Part shown: piece by piece, positions 7,999 to 15,046 of the stretch
Position numbering within the stretch: the first letter of the stretch is position 1
How the letters are laid out: each line of letters opens with the position of its first letter
NCBI RefSeq assembly: GCF_003387575.1
Contig: NZ_QUAB01000043.1
Location: 1-64,000, forward strand
Reading direction: 5' to 3'
DNA: 64,000 nt
Source of the DNA: Microbacterium bovistercoris
GTDB taxonomy: Bacteria; Actinomycetota; Actinomycetes; Actinomycetales; Microbacteriaceae
The notes under the pieces: model-generated
Database searches by the model: none
What the model was told of the DNA's origin: nothing
The model's input: only the letters and a program-made list of their open reading frames with translations
Program-made: the position numbers and the translations under genes

Positions 7999-8904
7999 AT
8001 GACCGAGACCCCCGCTGCCGGTGCGCACATGCGCGCCGAGCTGTTCTCCCAGCCCGAGACCTGGGCCCGCGCGGCCGCGATGCGCGACGAGCAGGCCCTG
8101 CTGCCGGCATCCGGTGCGCGGGTGGCCGTCGTCGGCTGCGGCACCAGCTGGTTCATGGCGCAGTCCTACGCCGCGCTGCGCGAGGCTGCGGGCCACGGCG
8201 AGACGGATGCGTTCACCGCACCCGAGTTCCCGTTCGCGCGCGACTACGACGCGATCGTCGCGCTCACCCGCTCCGGTACGACGACCGAGGTGCTCGGGCT
8301 GACCTCGCAGGTGAAGGGCAGGACGCCGGTGATCGCCGTGGTCGGTGACACGACCTCGCCGCTGGTCGACCTCGCCGACACCGTGATCGGGCTGCCCTTC
8401 GCGGATGAGAAGTCGGTCGTGCAGACCCGGTTCGCGACGACCGCGCTCGCGCTGTTCCGTGCCTCGTTGGGCGAGTCGCTCGACGGTGCGATCGCCGACG
8501 CCGCCGGCGTGCTGTCCGACCCGGCGACGACCGACCCCGCGCTCGGCGAGGCCGAGCAGTACAGCTTCCTCGGCATGGGCTGGACCATCGGCCTGGCACA
8601 CGAGGCCGGTCTGAAGATGCGCGAGTCGTCGCAGTCCTGGACCGAGTCGTACTCCGCGATGGAGTACCGCCACGGCCCCATCGCGATCGCCGCCCCCGGC
8701 CGCATCGCGTGGGCGTTCGGCCAGGTGCCGGACGGTCTCGAGGCGCAGGTCCGAGCCACGGGCGCCCGCTTCGTGCAGCATCCGATCGACCCGATGGCCG
8801 ACCTGGTGCGCCTGCACAACGTCGCTCTGGAGCGTGCAGTCGCGAAGGGCCTCGACCCCGACCAGCCGCGCAACCTGACCCGCTCCGTCATCCTCGACGA
8901 CTGA
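7999..8904 (+). CDS. SIS domain sugar-phosphate isomerase/deaminase (AgaS-like)
   Basis: This 301-residue protein has two SIS folds like the isomerase half of GlmS. The first begins near VAVVGCGTSWFMAQS and contains RSGTTTEV; the C-terminus has the conserved NLTRSVIL. Such proteins isomerise or deaminate aldose/ketose or amino-sugar phosphates in the cytoplasm. It starts the operon that continues with a ROK kinase, PfkB kinase, class II aldolase and DeoR, which matches galactosamine or tagatose-phosphate catabolism. The precise substrate is inferred; a GlmS-like glucosamine role or a fructosamine deglycase-like role remain possible. Confidence 0.9.
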   Translation: MTETPAAGAHMRAELFSQPETWARAAAMRDEQALLPASGARVAVVGCGTSWFMAQSYAALREAAGHGETDAFTAPEFPFARDYDAIVALTRSGTTTEVLGLTSQVKGRTPVIAVVGDTTSPLVDLADTVIGLPFADEKSVVQTRFATTALALFRASLGESLDGAIADAAGVLSDPATTDPALGEAEQYSFLGMGWTIGLAHEAGLKMRESSQSWTESYSAMEYRHGPIAIAAPGRIAWAFGQVPDGLEAQVRATGARFVQHPIDPMADLVRLHNVALERAVAKGLDPDQPRNLTRSVILDD

Positions 8905-8906
8905 TC

Positions 8907-9956
8907 ATGACCGCTGCAGCCGGCGCCGCTGACGCGGGCGCACCTTCGGAGCCGGGCGAGGGCGCCGCAGCTGCGCAGTTCGGCTCCGGCATCCCCGACG
9001 TCGTCACCGACGCATCGGGCGAGCGGCTCGCCCGTGCCGCATCGATCGGCGCCGGCACACCCGTGCTCGCCTTCGACGTCGGCGGCACCGACATCAAGTC
9101 GGCCCTGTTCGACGCGTCCGGCGCGGCCGTCGGGCTGCGCCGGACACCCACGCCCGAAGCCGGCCCCGACATGCCGGCGCGCCTGGTCGAGCGCATCGGC
9201 GAACTCGGCGACGCGCTGCGCGCGCAGCATCCGGAGATCGTGCCGCAGGCCGTCGGTTTCGTCGTCCCGGGTATCGTCGACGCGGATGCCGGGGTCGCGG
9301 TGTTCTCCAGCAACCTCGGCCTGCGCAGCGCCCCGCTGCGGATGCTGGCCGAGCAGCGCTTCGGACTCCCGGTGGCCTTCGACCACGACGTGGGCACGGC
9401 GAGCTGGGCCGAGTACATGCTGGGCGCCGCGCGCGACTACCCCAACTCGGTGGCGATCATCATCGGCACGGGCATCGCGGGCACGATCCTCGTCGACGGC
9501 GTGCCGTACACCGGCGGAGGGTATGCGGGCGAGATCGGACATTCCCCCATCGGCGAATGGCCCTGCCCGTGCGGAGCGCGCGGATGCCTCGAGGCCGTCG
9601 CTTCGGCCGGCGCGATCGCCCGGCGGTACGAGGCGGCGACGGGGGTGGAGGTCGACGGGGCCAAGGAGGTCATCGCCCGAGCCGCCGACGGCGACGCGGT
9701 CGCGGGACAGATCTGGAACGAGGCGCTCGACGCACTCACCCTGTCGATCGCGCAGCTGACCGCGGTCATCGCGCCCGAGGCCGTGGTGATCGGGGGCGGA
9801 CTCTCGCGGGCCGGCGGCGCGCTGTTCGACGAGTTGCGCACTCGGCTGGCCGCACGTCTGAGCTTCCACCGCATCCCGGTGCTGATCCCCGCGCAGCTCT
9901 CCGGCAACGCCGGGATCCTCGGTTCGGCGCTGCGCGCGCGGCGGGTGGTCGCATGA
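8907..9956 (+). CDS. ROK family sugar kinase
   Basis: The 349-residue product carries the ATP-phosphate motif DVGGTDIKSAL near residue 57, the zinc cluster CPCGARGC, and the C-terminal glycine loop VVIGGG. These define a ROK kinase that phosphorylates a hexose or N-acyl hexosamine. About 50 Ala/Gly-rich residues precede the kinase fold, longer than usual, so the true start might be internal. It starts 2 bp after the SIS gene stop, and its TGA overlaps the next ATG. In this context it could phosphorylate the incoming sugar. Confidence 0.9.
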   Translation: MTAAAGAADAGAPSEPGEGAAAAQFGSGIPDVVTDASGERLARAASIGAGTPVLAFDVGGTDIKSALFDASGAAVGLRRTPTPEAGPDMPARLVERIGELGDALRAQHPEIVPQAVGFVVPGIVDADAGVAVFSSNLGLRSAPLRMLAEQRFGLPVAFDHDVGTASWAEYMLGAARDYPNSVAIIIGTGIAGTILVDGVPYTGGGYAGEIGHSPIGEWPCPCGARGCLEAVASAGAIARRYEAATGVEVDGAKEVIARAADGDAVAGQIWNEALDALTLSIAQLTAVIAPEAVVIGGGLSRAGGALFDELRTRLAARLSFHRIPVLIPAQLSGNAGILGSALRARRVVA

Positions 9957-11203
9957 TCGTCACCGTCACTCCGAACCCCGCGCTGGACCTCACCTGGCAC
10001 GTCGAGAAGATCGTGCCCGGCGGCACGCACCGGGCGGATGCCGGCGCCGTGCGCGCCGGCGGCAAGGGGCTGAACGTCGCCCGGGTGGCGCACACCACCG
10101 GGGCTTCCGTCGTCGCCGTTTCCACGGTGGGCGGTGCGACGGGCGAGGAGCTCGAGGCCGAGCTGACCGCTGCCGGTGTGCCCGCCTTGCTGGTGCCGGT
10201 CGCCGCCCCGACGCGGCGCAGCATCGCCCTGGTCGACGAGGCGCTCGGCGACACGACGATCGTGAACGAGCGCGGCATCGCCCCGACGGATGCCGAATGG
10301 GATGCCCTGCGCGACGCGGTTCGCCGGTCGCTGTCTCCGCGGTCGCTGAGCGAGGAGCGCAGCGACGAGACGAAGGGCGCGGGGCGACCGGGCGAGCGCT
10401 CCGTCCTGGTCATCTCCGGCAGCGTGCCGCCGGGCACCCCCGACGACCTGCTGCCGTCGCTGATCGCCCTGGGCCGCGCGGCCGGCGCGATCGTGATCGC
10501 CGACACGTCAGGCCCGGCGCTGCTGCGCGCGGCGGATGCCGGTGCCGACGTGCTCAAGCCGAACGCGGCCGAGCTGGCGGAGGCGACCGGCATCGCCGAT
10601 CCGATCGAGGGCGCACGCGAGCTGCTGCGCCGCGGCGCTTCGCTGATCCTGCTCTCCCGTGGAGCCGAAGGCATGCTCGCCGTGTCAGCGGATGCCGCCG
10701 CTGCTGTCGGAAACGACGGACCATCCGGTCTGCCGACGGCGGGTCGCGGGGCGGCGCGCCGTGCTGTGGCCGTCTCGTCTGTTGATTCCGGCAGGTCCGA
10801 TGACGCAAGCGTCGACGCTGGGGGCGCCGCCCGGGTCGGAGATGACGGACCATCCGGCCCGTCGACGGCGGGTCGGGGGGCGGCGCGCCACGCAGAAGAC
10901 ATCTCGTCTGCGGCATCCGACGGCCTCCAGGTGATCTCCGCACGCCTCCCCGAGGCCCTCGCCGGGAACCCGACCGGGGCCGGTGACGCGGCGGTGTCCG
11001 CGGCCGCAGCGCTCCTGGCATCCGGCAACCACGACCCCGAGGCGATCCTGCGCCGCGCGACCGCGTGGTCGGCAGCCGCCGTCCTGATGCCGCTCGCCGG
11101 CGACATCCACCCCTCCTGGCCCGAGCTCGAGGCCGCCGTCATCATCACCCGCGAGAAGAGGCTCCCGGCCCGTCTCTCGCCCGAAGCGAAGGATGCCTCA
11201 TGA
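9953..11203 (+). CDS. PfkB-family phosphosugar kinase with repeat-derived insertions
   Basis: The protein has the 1-phosphofructokinase/tagatose-6-phosphate kinase signature: N-terminal TPNPALD, the GGKGLNVAR substrate motif and the C-terminal anion hole GNPTGAGDA. At 416 residues it is about 100 longer than the family norm of roughly 310. The excess is two insertions: residues about 130-143 (SLSEERSDETKG, from repeat C) and about 252-325 (two copies of repeat D). The second lies in the loop just before the anion hole. It overlaps its neighbours by ATGA at both ends. The family makes fructose- or tagatose-bisphosphate; the aldolase next door fits. Whether the enlarged enzyme is active cannot be told. 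Confidence 0.9.
   Translation: MIVTVTPNPALDLTWHVEKIVPGGTHRADAGAVRAGGKGLNVARVAHTTGASVVAVSTVGGATGEELEAELTAAGVPALLVPVAAPTRRSIALVDEALGDTTIVNERGIAPTDAEWDALRDAVRRSLSPRSLSEERSDETKGAGRPGERSVLVISGSVPPGTPDDLLPSLIALGRAAGAIVIADTSGPALLRAADAGADVLKPNAAELAEATGIADPIEGARELLRRGASLILLSRGAEGMLAVSADAAAAVGNDGPSGLPTAGRGAARRAVAVSSVDSGRSDDASVDAGGAARVGDDGPSGPSTAGRGAARHAEDISSAASDGLQVISARLPEALAGNPTGAGDAAVSAAAALLASGNHDPEAILRRATAWSAAAVLMPLAGDIHPSWPELEAAVIITREKRLPARLSPEAKDAS
10341..10380 (+). repeat. Repeat family C inside kinase gene
   Basis: About 40 bp matching the intergenic repeat CTGAGCGAGGAGCGCAGCGA...GAGACGAAGGGCGC is inserted in frame in the PfkB kinase gene. It encodes SLSEERSDETKG. The same sequence occurs between genes at 21481-21635, 37624-37735 and 49588-49678. 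Confidence 0.85.
10707..10912 (+). repeat. Repeat family D, two copies inside kinase gene
   Basis: Two units of about 72 bp (starting near 10709 and 10838) share GACGGACCATCCGG, then GGCGGGTCG, GGCGGCGCGCC and GTCTCGTC or ATCTCGTC. They keep the frame open and add a Gly/Ala/Ser-rich loop. Related units occur in frame in the DUF5107-like gene at 22205-22412. Confidence 0.8.
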
Positions 11204-12081
11204 CCCTCGTCTCCGCCCGCGACCTCGTGACGGATGCCGCCTGGAACGGCAACGGCATCGGGGCCTTCAACGTGATCCACCTCGAGACCGCCGAGGCGCT
11301 GGTCGAGGCGTCCGCACGTGCCGGGCTGCCCGTGATCCTGCAGATCTCGCAGAACTGCGCCGACTACCACGGCGGACTCGAGCCGATCGCGCTGGCGACG
11401 CTCGCGGTCGCCCGCCGTGCCGAGACCCCCGTCGCCGTGCACCTCGACCACGCCGAGCGCCCCGAGCTCGTGCACGAGGCGATCGACCTCGGCTTCGGCT
11501 CGGTGATGTTCGACGGCGGCAAGCTCGAGTACGCCGATAACGTCGCGCTGACCGCCGCCGTCGTCGATCGCGCGCACGCCGCCGGAGTCTACGTCGAGGG
11601 CGAGCTGGGCGAGGTCGGAGGCAAGGACGGCGCGCACGCCCCCGGAGTGCGCACCGACCCCGACGAGGCCCGCGCGTTCGTCGCCGAGACCGGCGTCGAC
11701 GCGCTCGCCGTGGCGGTCGGTTCGTCGCACGCGATGCTCGACCGTTCGGCATCCCTCGACCTCGACCTCATCATGCGCCTGCGCGAGGCGCTGCGCGGAT
11801 GCGGGCGCGACGCGACCGACGTGCCGCTGGTGCTGCACGGCTCGTCAGGTGTTCCCGATGACGTGATCACCGACGCGGTGCGGGCCGGCATGACGAAGAT
11901 CAACGTGTCCACGCATCTGAACGGCTTCTTCACCCGCGCGGTGCGCGACCGGCTCGCCGCCGACGAGAAGCTCGTAGACTCGCGCAAGTACATCTCGCCG
12001 GCGCGGGATGCCGTGGCTGCGGAAGCGGCGAGGATGCTGCGGCTGTTCGCGCTGGAACCGGACACCGAGGGCACCCCATGA
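11200..12081 (+). CDS. Class II fructose/tagatose-bisphosphate aldolase
   Basis: This 293-residue enzyme has the class II aldolase zinc and substrate motifs: LDHAE, a YVEGELGEVGG segment, VGSSHAM and LHGSSGV. It cleaves a ketose-1,6-bisphosphate to dihydroxyacetone phosphate and glyceraldehyde-3-phosphate with a divalent metal. It overlaps the kinase upstream and the DeoR gene downstream by ATGA. Next to an AgaS-like gene, a GatY/KbaY-like tagatose specificity is more likely than a glycolytic role, but specificity cannot be read from sequence alone. Confidence 0.9.
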   Translation: MTLVSARDLVTDAAWNGNGIGAFNVIHLETAEALVEASARAGLPVILQISQNCADYHGGLEPIALATLAVARRAETPVAVHLDHAERPELVHEAIDLGFGSVMFDGGKLEYADNVALTAAVVDRAHAAGVYVEGELGEVGGKDGAHAPGVRTDPDEARAFVAETGVDALAVAVGSSHAMLDRSASLDLDLIMRLREALRGCGRDATDVPLVLHGSSGVPDDVITDAVRAGMTKINVSTHLNGFFTRAVRDRLAADEKLVDSRKYISPARDAVAAEAARMLRLFALEPDTEGTP

Positions 12082-12854
12082 ACCGCGCATCCCGTCTCAA
12101 CGCGATCCTCGAGCTGCTCGGCGAGCAGGGCGAGGTCGGCGTCGACGAGCTCGTGGAGCGGTTCGGCGCATCCGCCGCCACCACAAGACGTGATCTGGAC
12201 AGCCTCGCCGAGCGGCGGCTTCTCACACGCACCCACGGCGGGGCGGTCGCCCAGTCCGTCGCGTACGAGCTGCCGATCCGCTACAAGAGCCACCTGCGCA
12301 CCGACGAGAAGGAGCGCATCGCCGCTGCGGCATCCGCCCTTGTGACCCCAGGATCGGTCGTCGGCCTCTCCGGCGGCACGACGACCACAGCGATCGCCGC
12401 GGCGCTCGCCGCGCGCGACGACCTGGGCGACCACGGACTCACGGTGGTGACCAACGCGGTGAACATCGGGGCGCAGCTCGCGATGCGGCCCGAGATCAAG
12501 GTCGTCGTCACCGGCGGTGTCATCCGCTCGCGCAGCTACGAACTGGTGGGCCCCTTCGTCGAGCAGCTCCTCGAGGGGCTCTGGCTCGACATCTCGTTCA
12601 TCGGCATCAACGGCCTGTCGCCCGACGGCGTCGCCACCACGCACGACGAGGCCGAGGCCGACGTGAACCGCATCATGGCGGAGCGTTCCCGCCGTGCCGC
12701 GATCGTCGCCGACTCGTCGAAGATCGGCGTGCAGACCTTCGCCGCCGTCGGCGACGCAGAGCTGTTCGCCACGATCATCACGGATGCCGGGGTGCCCGAG
12801 TCCGCACGCGCAGACCTGGAAGCCCTGGGCTACGAGGTCCGCATCGCGGACTGA
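12078..12854 (+). CDS. DeoR family transcriptional regulator
   Basis: This 258-residue protein has an N-terminal helix-turn-helix (residues about 18-40; VDELVERFGASAATTRRDL) followed by the DeoR signature RTHGGA and a phosphosugar-sensing domain with GLSGGTTT and VTGG motifs. It closes the sugar operon with an ATGA overlap and probably represses it until a phosphorylated intermediate appears. AgaR and GatR are well-known relatives. Confidence 0.93.
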   Translation: MNRASRLNAILELLGEQGEVGVDELVERFGASAATTRRDLDSLAERRLLTRTHGGAVAQSVAYELPIRYKSHLRTDEKERIAAAASALVTPGSVVGLSGGTTTTAIAAALAARDDLGDHGLTVVTNAVNIGAQLAMRPEIKVVVTGGVIRSRSYELVGPFVEQLLEGLWLDISFIGINGLSPDGVATTHDEAEADVNRIMAERSRRAAIVADSSKIGVQTFAAVGDAELFATIITDAGVPESARADLEALGYEVRIAD

Positions 12855-12873
12855 GCGTGAGCGCCTGCGCTCA

Positions 12874-12924
12874 GGTCGCACTTCGTCGCGCTCTGGCGCG
12901 GTCTTTCCGGGGCGAACTGCGACC
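12874..12924. terminator. Inverted repeat between convergent genes
   Basis: Twelve-base arms (GGTCGCAcTTCG and its near-complement) are separated by 27 nt. The region lies between the convergent DeoR and Lrp genes and probably ends both transcripts. The GGTCGCA word recurs in the element at 46940-47128. Confidence 0.5.
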
Positions 12925-12943
12925 CGACCGGGCGTTCCCCGCG

Positions 12944-13459
12944 CTACAGCCCGCGCTTGCCGGCGGCCTGCGCGAAGATGAGGGACGTGCTCGTCGACGC
13001 CACCTCGGGCTGCAGGCTGAGGGTGTCCGAGACCAGCTCGCGCAGCGCCGGGGCATCCGCCACCGCGACATGCACCATGAAGTCGCGGTCGCCGGCGAGG
13101 AAGTACACCCGCTGCGTGGCGGGCAGATCCTCCAGATAGGACTGGAACCGGCGCAGATCACCGCGGGCGTGGGCATGCAGCCGGATAGTGATCAGCGCTT
13201 CGAGGTGCAGTCCCATCGCCACCGGTGAGATCTCGGCGTGGAAGCCGACGATCACGCCGCGAGCCTGCAGTGCGCGTACCCGTTTCAGGCACGTCGACTC
13301 GGCGATGCCGGCCCGCGCGGCGAGCTCGGTGTTCGAGATGCGGCCGTTACGACTGAGCTCCGAGAGCAGGGTGCGGTCGATGGCATCCAGGGGGCCCGAG
13401 GATTCGATCTCCGGCATGGGCAGTTCCTCGCTCCGACGCGCAGTTTCCGACAGCTTCAT
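12944..13459 (-). CDS. Lrp/AsnC family transcriptional regulator
   Basis: The product is 171 residues from ATG 13459, with an N-terminal helix-turn-helix (NTELAARAGIAESTCLKRV) and a C-terminal RAM effector domain. It is divergent from a D-amino-acid dehydrogenase gene, the classic layout in which an Lrp-type protein controls the neighbouring amino acid catabolic gene. Starting further upstream would cover the palindrome at 13470, so the shorter start is preferred; ATG 13417 is another option. Confidence 0.92.
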   Translation of the reverse strand: MKLSETARRSEELPMPEIESSGPLDAIDRTLLSELSRNGRISNTELAARAGIAESTCLKRVRALQARGVIVGFHAEISPVAMGLHLEALITIRLHAHARGDLRRFQSYLEDLPATQRVYFLAGDRDFMVHVAVADAPALRELVSDTLSLQPEVASTSTSLIFAQAAGKRGL

Positions 13460-13469
13460 CAGCATCCTA

Positions 13470-13482
13470 CGAAGAATCTTCG
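13470..13482. promoter_or_regulatory. Palindromic operator, Lrp/DadA intergenic region
   Basis: CGAAGAATCTTCG is a perfect 13-nt palindrome around a single central base. It lies between the divergent Lrp regulator and dehydrogenase genes. It is a plausible Lrp binding site controlling both. Confidence 0.55.
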
Positions 13483-13542
13483 GTCGTGACCCCAGGGCGC
13501 CCTCGTAATCCTCATAATCTCTGGTGAGAGAAGGAGCACGCA

Positions 13543-14766
13543 ATGTCGCGGTCGATCGTCATCGGAGCGGGCATGGTGGGTCTCGCCACCGCCTGGCACC
13601 TGCAGGAGCGCGGAGTCGAGGTCACGGTCATCGACCGGGTCGGCGTCGCCGCAGGGTCGTCGTGGGGGAACGCCGGCTGGCTCACGCCCGGCAAGACGAT
13701 CCCGCTCGCCGATCCTTCGCTCTGGACCTACGGGCCGAAGGCTCTGCTCGACCCGGATGCCGCGCTGCACGTGCCGTTCCGGGTGGATGCCGGGCTGTGG
13801 AGCTTCCTCGCCCAGTTCGCCGCGCACGGCACGAGCAAGGCCTGGGACAGGACCATGGCCGACCTCACGCCGATCGACAAGATCGCGCTCGCCGGATTCG
13901 ACGAGCTGCAGGCCGGCGGCGTCGACTCGTGGACCCGAGAGGGTCCGTTCGTGATCGGCTTCAAGGAGGAGGCGCATTCCAAGGGCTTCCTGCACGAGGT
14001 CGCGGGCGTCGTGCGGCACGGGCAGGACGTGCCGATGGAGCGCCTGGACACTCCGACCGAGCTCGCTCCGGTGCTGTCGGATGCCGTGAAGGTCGTCTAC
14101 CGCCTCGCAGGCCAGCGCTTCCTCGAGCCGGCGCCCTACGTCGAGGCGCTCGGCGCGGCCGTGGTCGCCCGCGGTGCGCAGTTGATCACCGGCATCGAGG
14201 TCATGGACGTGGCATCCACCCGCAAGCCGGTCGTGCTGCTCTCCAATGGCGAGCGCATGGAGGCCGACTCGGTCGTCATCGCCACCGGCGCATGGATGCC
14301 GAAGCTCGCGCGGAAGCTCGGCGTGCGCACCCGCGTGCAGGCCGGCCGCGGATACTCCTTCACCGTCGAGACCGAGAAGCCGCAGGAGCATCCGGTGTAC
14401 CTGCCGTACCAGCGCATCGCGTGCACGCCGTACCAGGGCCGGTTCCGCATCGCCGGCACCATGGAGTTCCGCCGCCCCGACGAGCCGTTCCAGCACCGCC
14501 GCATTCAGGCGATCATCGAGCAGGCGCGCGAGATGTTCACCGGCGTCGACCTCGATGACCGCCAGGACGAGTGGGTCGGTTCGCGCCCCGTAACGCCCGA
14601 CGGGCTGCCGCTGGTCGGCGCGACCAAGGCTCCGAACGTGTACGTCGGCGGCGGCCACGGCATGTGGGGCATCGTGCTCGGCCCGGTGACCGGCAAGCTG
14701 CTCGCCGAGCAGATCGTGACCGGCCGCGTCGACCCCGCGATCAAGCCCTTCGACCCGCTGCGGTAG
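13543..14766 (+). CDS. dadA: D-amino-acid dehydrogenase (FAD, DadA-like)
   Basis: The 407-residue protein begins with a Rossmann FAD motif (VIGAGMVGLATAWHL) and continues as a DAO-family oxidoreductase, with the RPVTPDGLP and GHGMWG segments near the C-terminus. The ribosome site GAGAAGGAG precedes the ATG. The family oxidises D-amino acids to 2-oxo acids plus ammonia at the membrane or cytoplasm. The divergent Lrp gene supports amino acid catabolism. A sarcosine or hydroxyproline dehydrogenase-type substrate cannot be excluded. Confidence 0.9.
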   Translation: MSRSIVIGAGMVGLATAWHLQERGVEVTVIDRVGVAAGSSWGNAGWLTPGKTIPLADPSLWTYGPKALLDPDAALHVPFRVDAGLWSFLAQFAAHGTSKAWDRTMADLTPIDKIALAGFDELQAGGVDSWTREGPFVIGFKEEAHSKGFLHEVAGVVRHGQDVPMERLDTPTELAPVLSDAVKVVYRLAGQRFLEPAPYVEALGAAVVARGAQLITGIEVMDVASTRKPVVLLSNGERMEADSVVIATGAWMPKLARKLGVRTRVQAGRGYSFTVETEKPQEHPVYLPYQRIACTPYQGRFRIAGTMEFRRPDEPFQHRRIQAIIEQAREMFTGVDLDDRQDEWVGSRPVTPDGLPLVGATKAPNVYVGGGHGMWGIVLGPVTGKLLAEQIVTGRVDPAIKPFDPLR

Positions 14767-14809
14767 TCGACCCGGCGGAACCCTCTTCTTCCGGCATCCG
14801 CGTCCCTTG

Positions 14810-15033
14810 CAGGTGGCGGACCGATCTGCGTCCGGCGGACGACCCGCCGGGCTCCGGTCCGCCGTCCGTCAATCCGTCCGCCATCTGCAGATGGTTCGCC
14901 TCGGTAGGCGGCCGGAGCGGAGAGAACCGTCAAGTATCGGGGGCGATCGGCGTGCGGATGGCGGATCGATTCGCGGATGGCGGGAGAAACGCCGTGCGTT
15001 CCCCCGCCATCCGTCGGATCGTCCGCCGCCTGC
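14810..15033. repeat. Repeat family B, two copies between convergent genes
   Basis: The 280-bp gap between the convergent dehydrogenase and PL8 lyase genes has no gene. It holds two related imperfect palindromes at about 14810-14905 and 14953-15033. Both have GGCGGA..GAT.TGCG on the left and TCCGCCATC on the right; the second adds GGCGGGAGAAACGCCGT. A third copy is at 53585-53668. Confidence 0.75.
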
Positions 15034-15046
15034 AGGAAGTCGAGGG

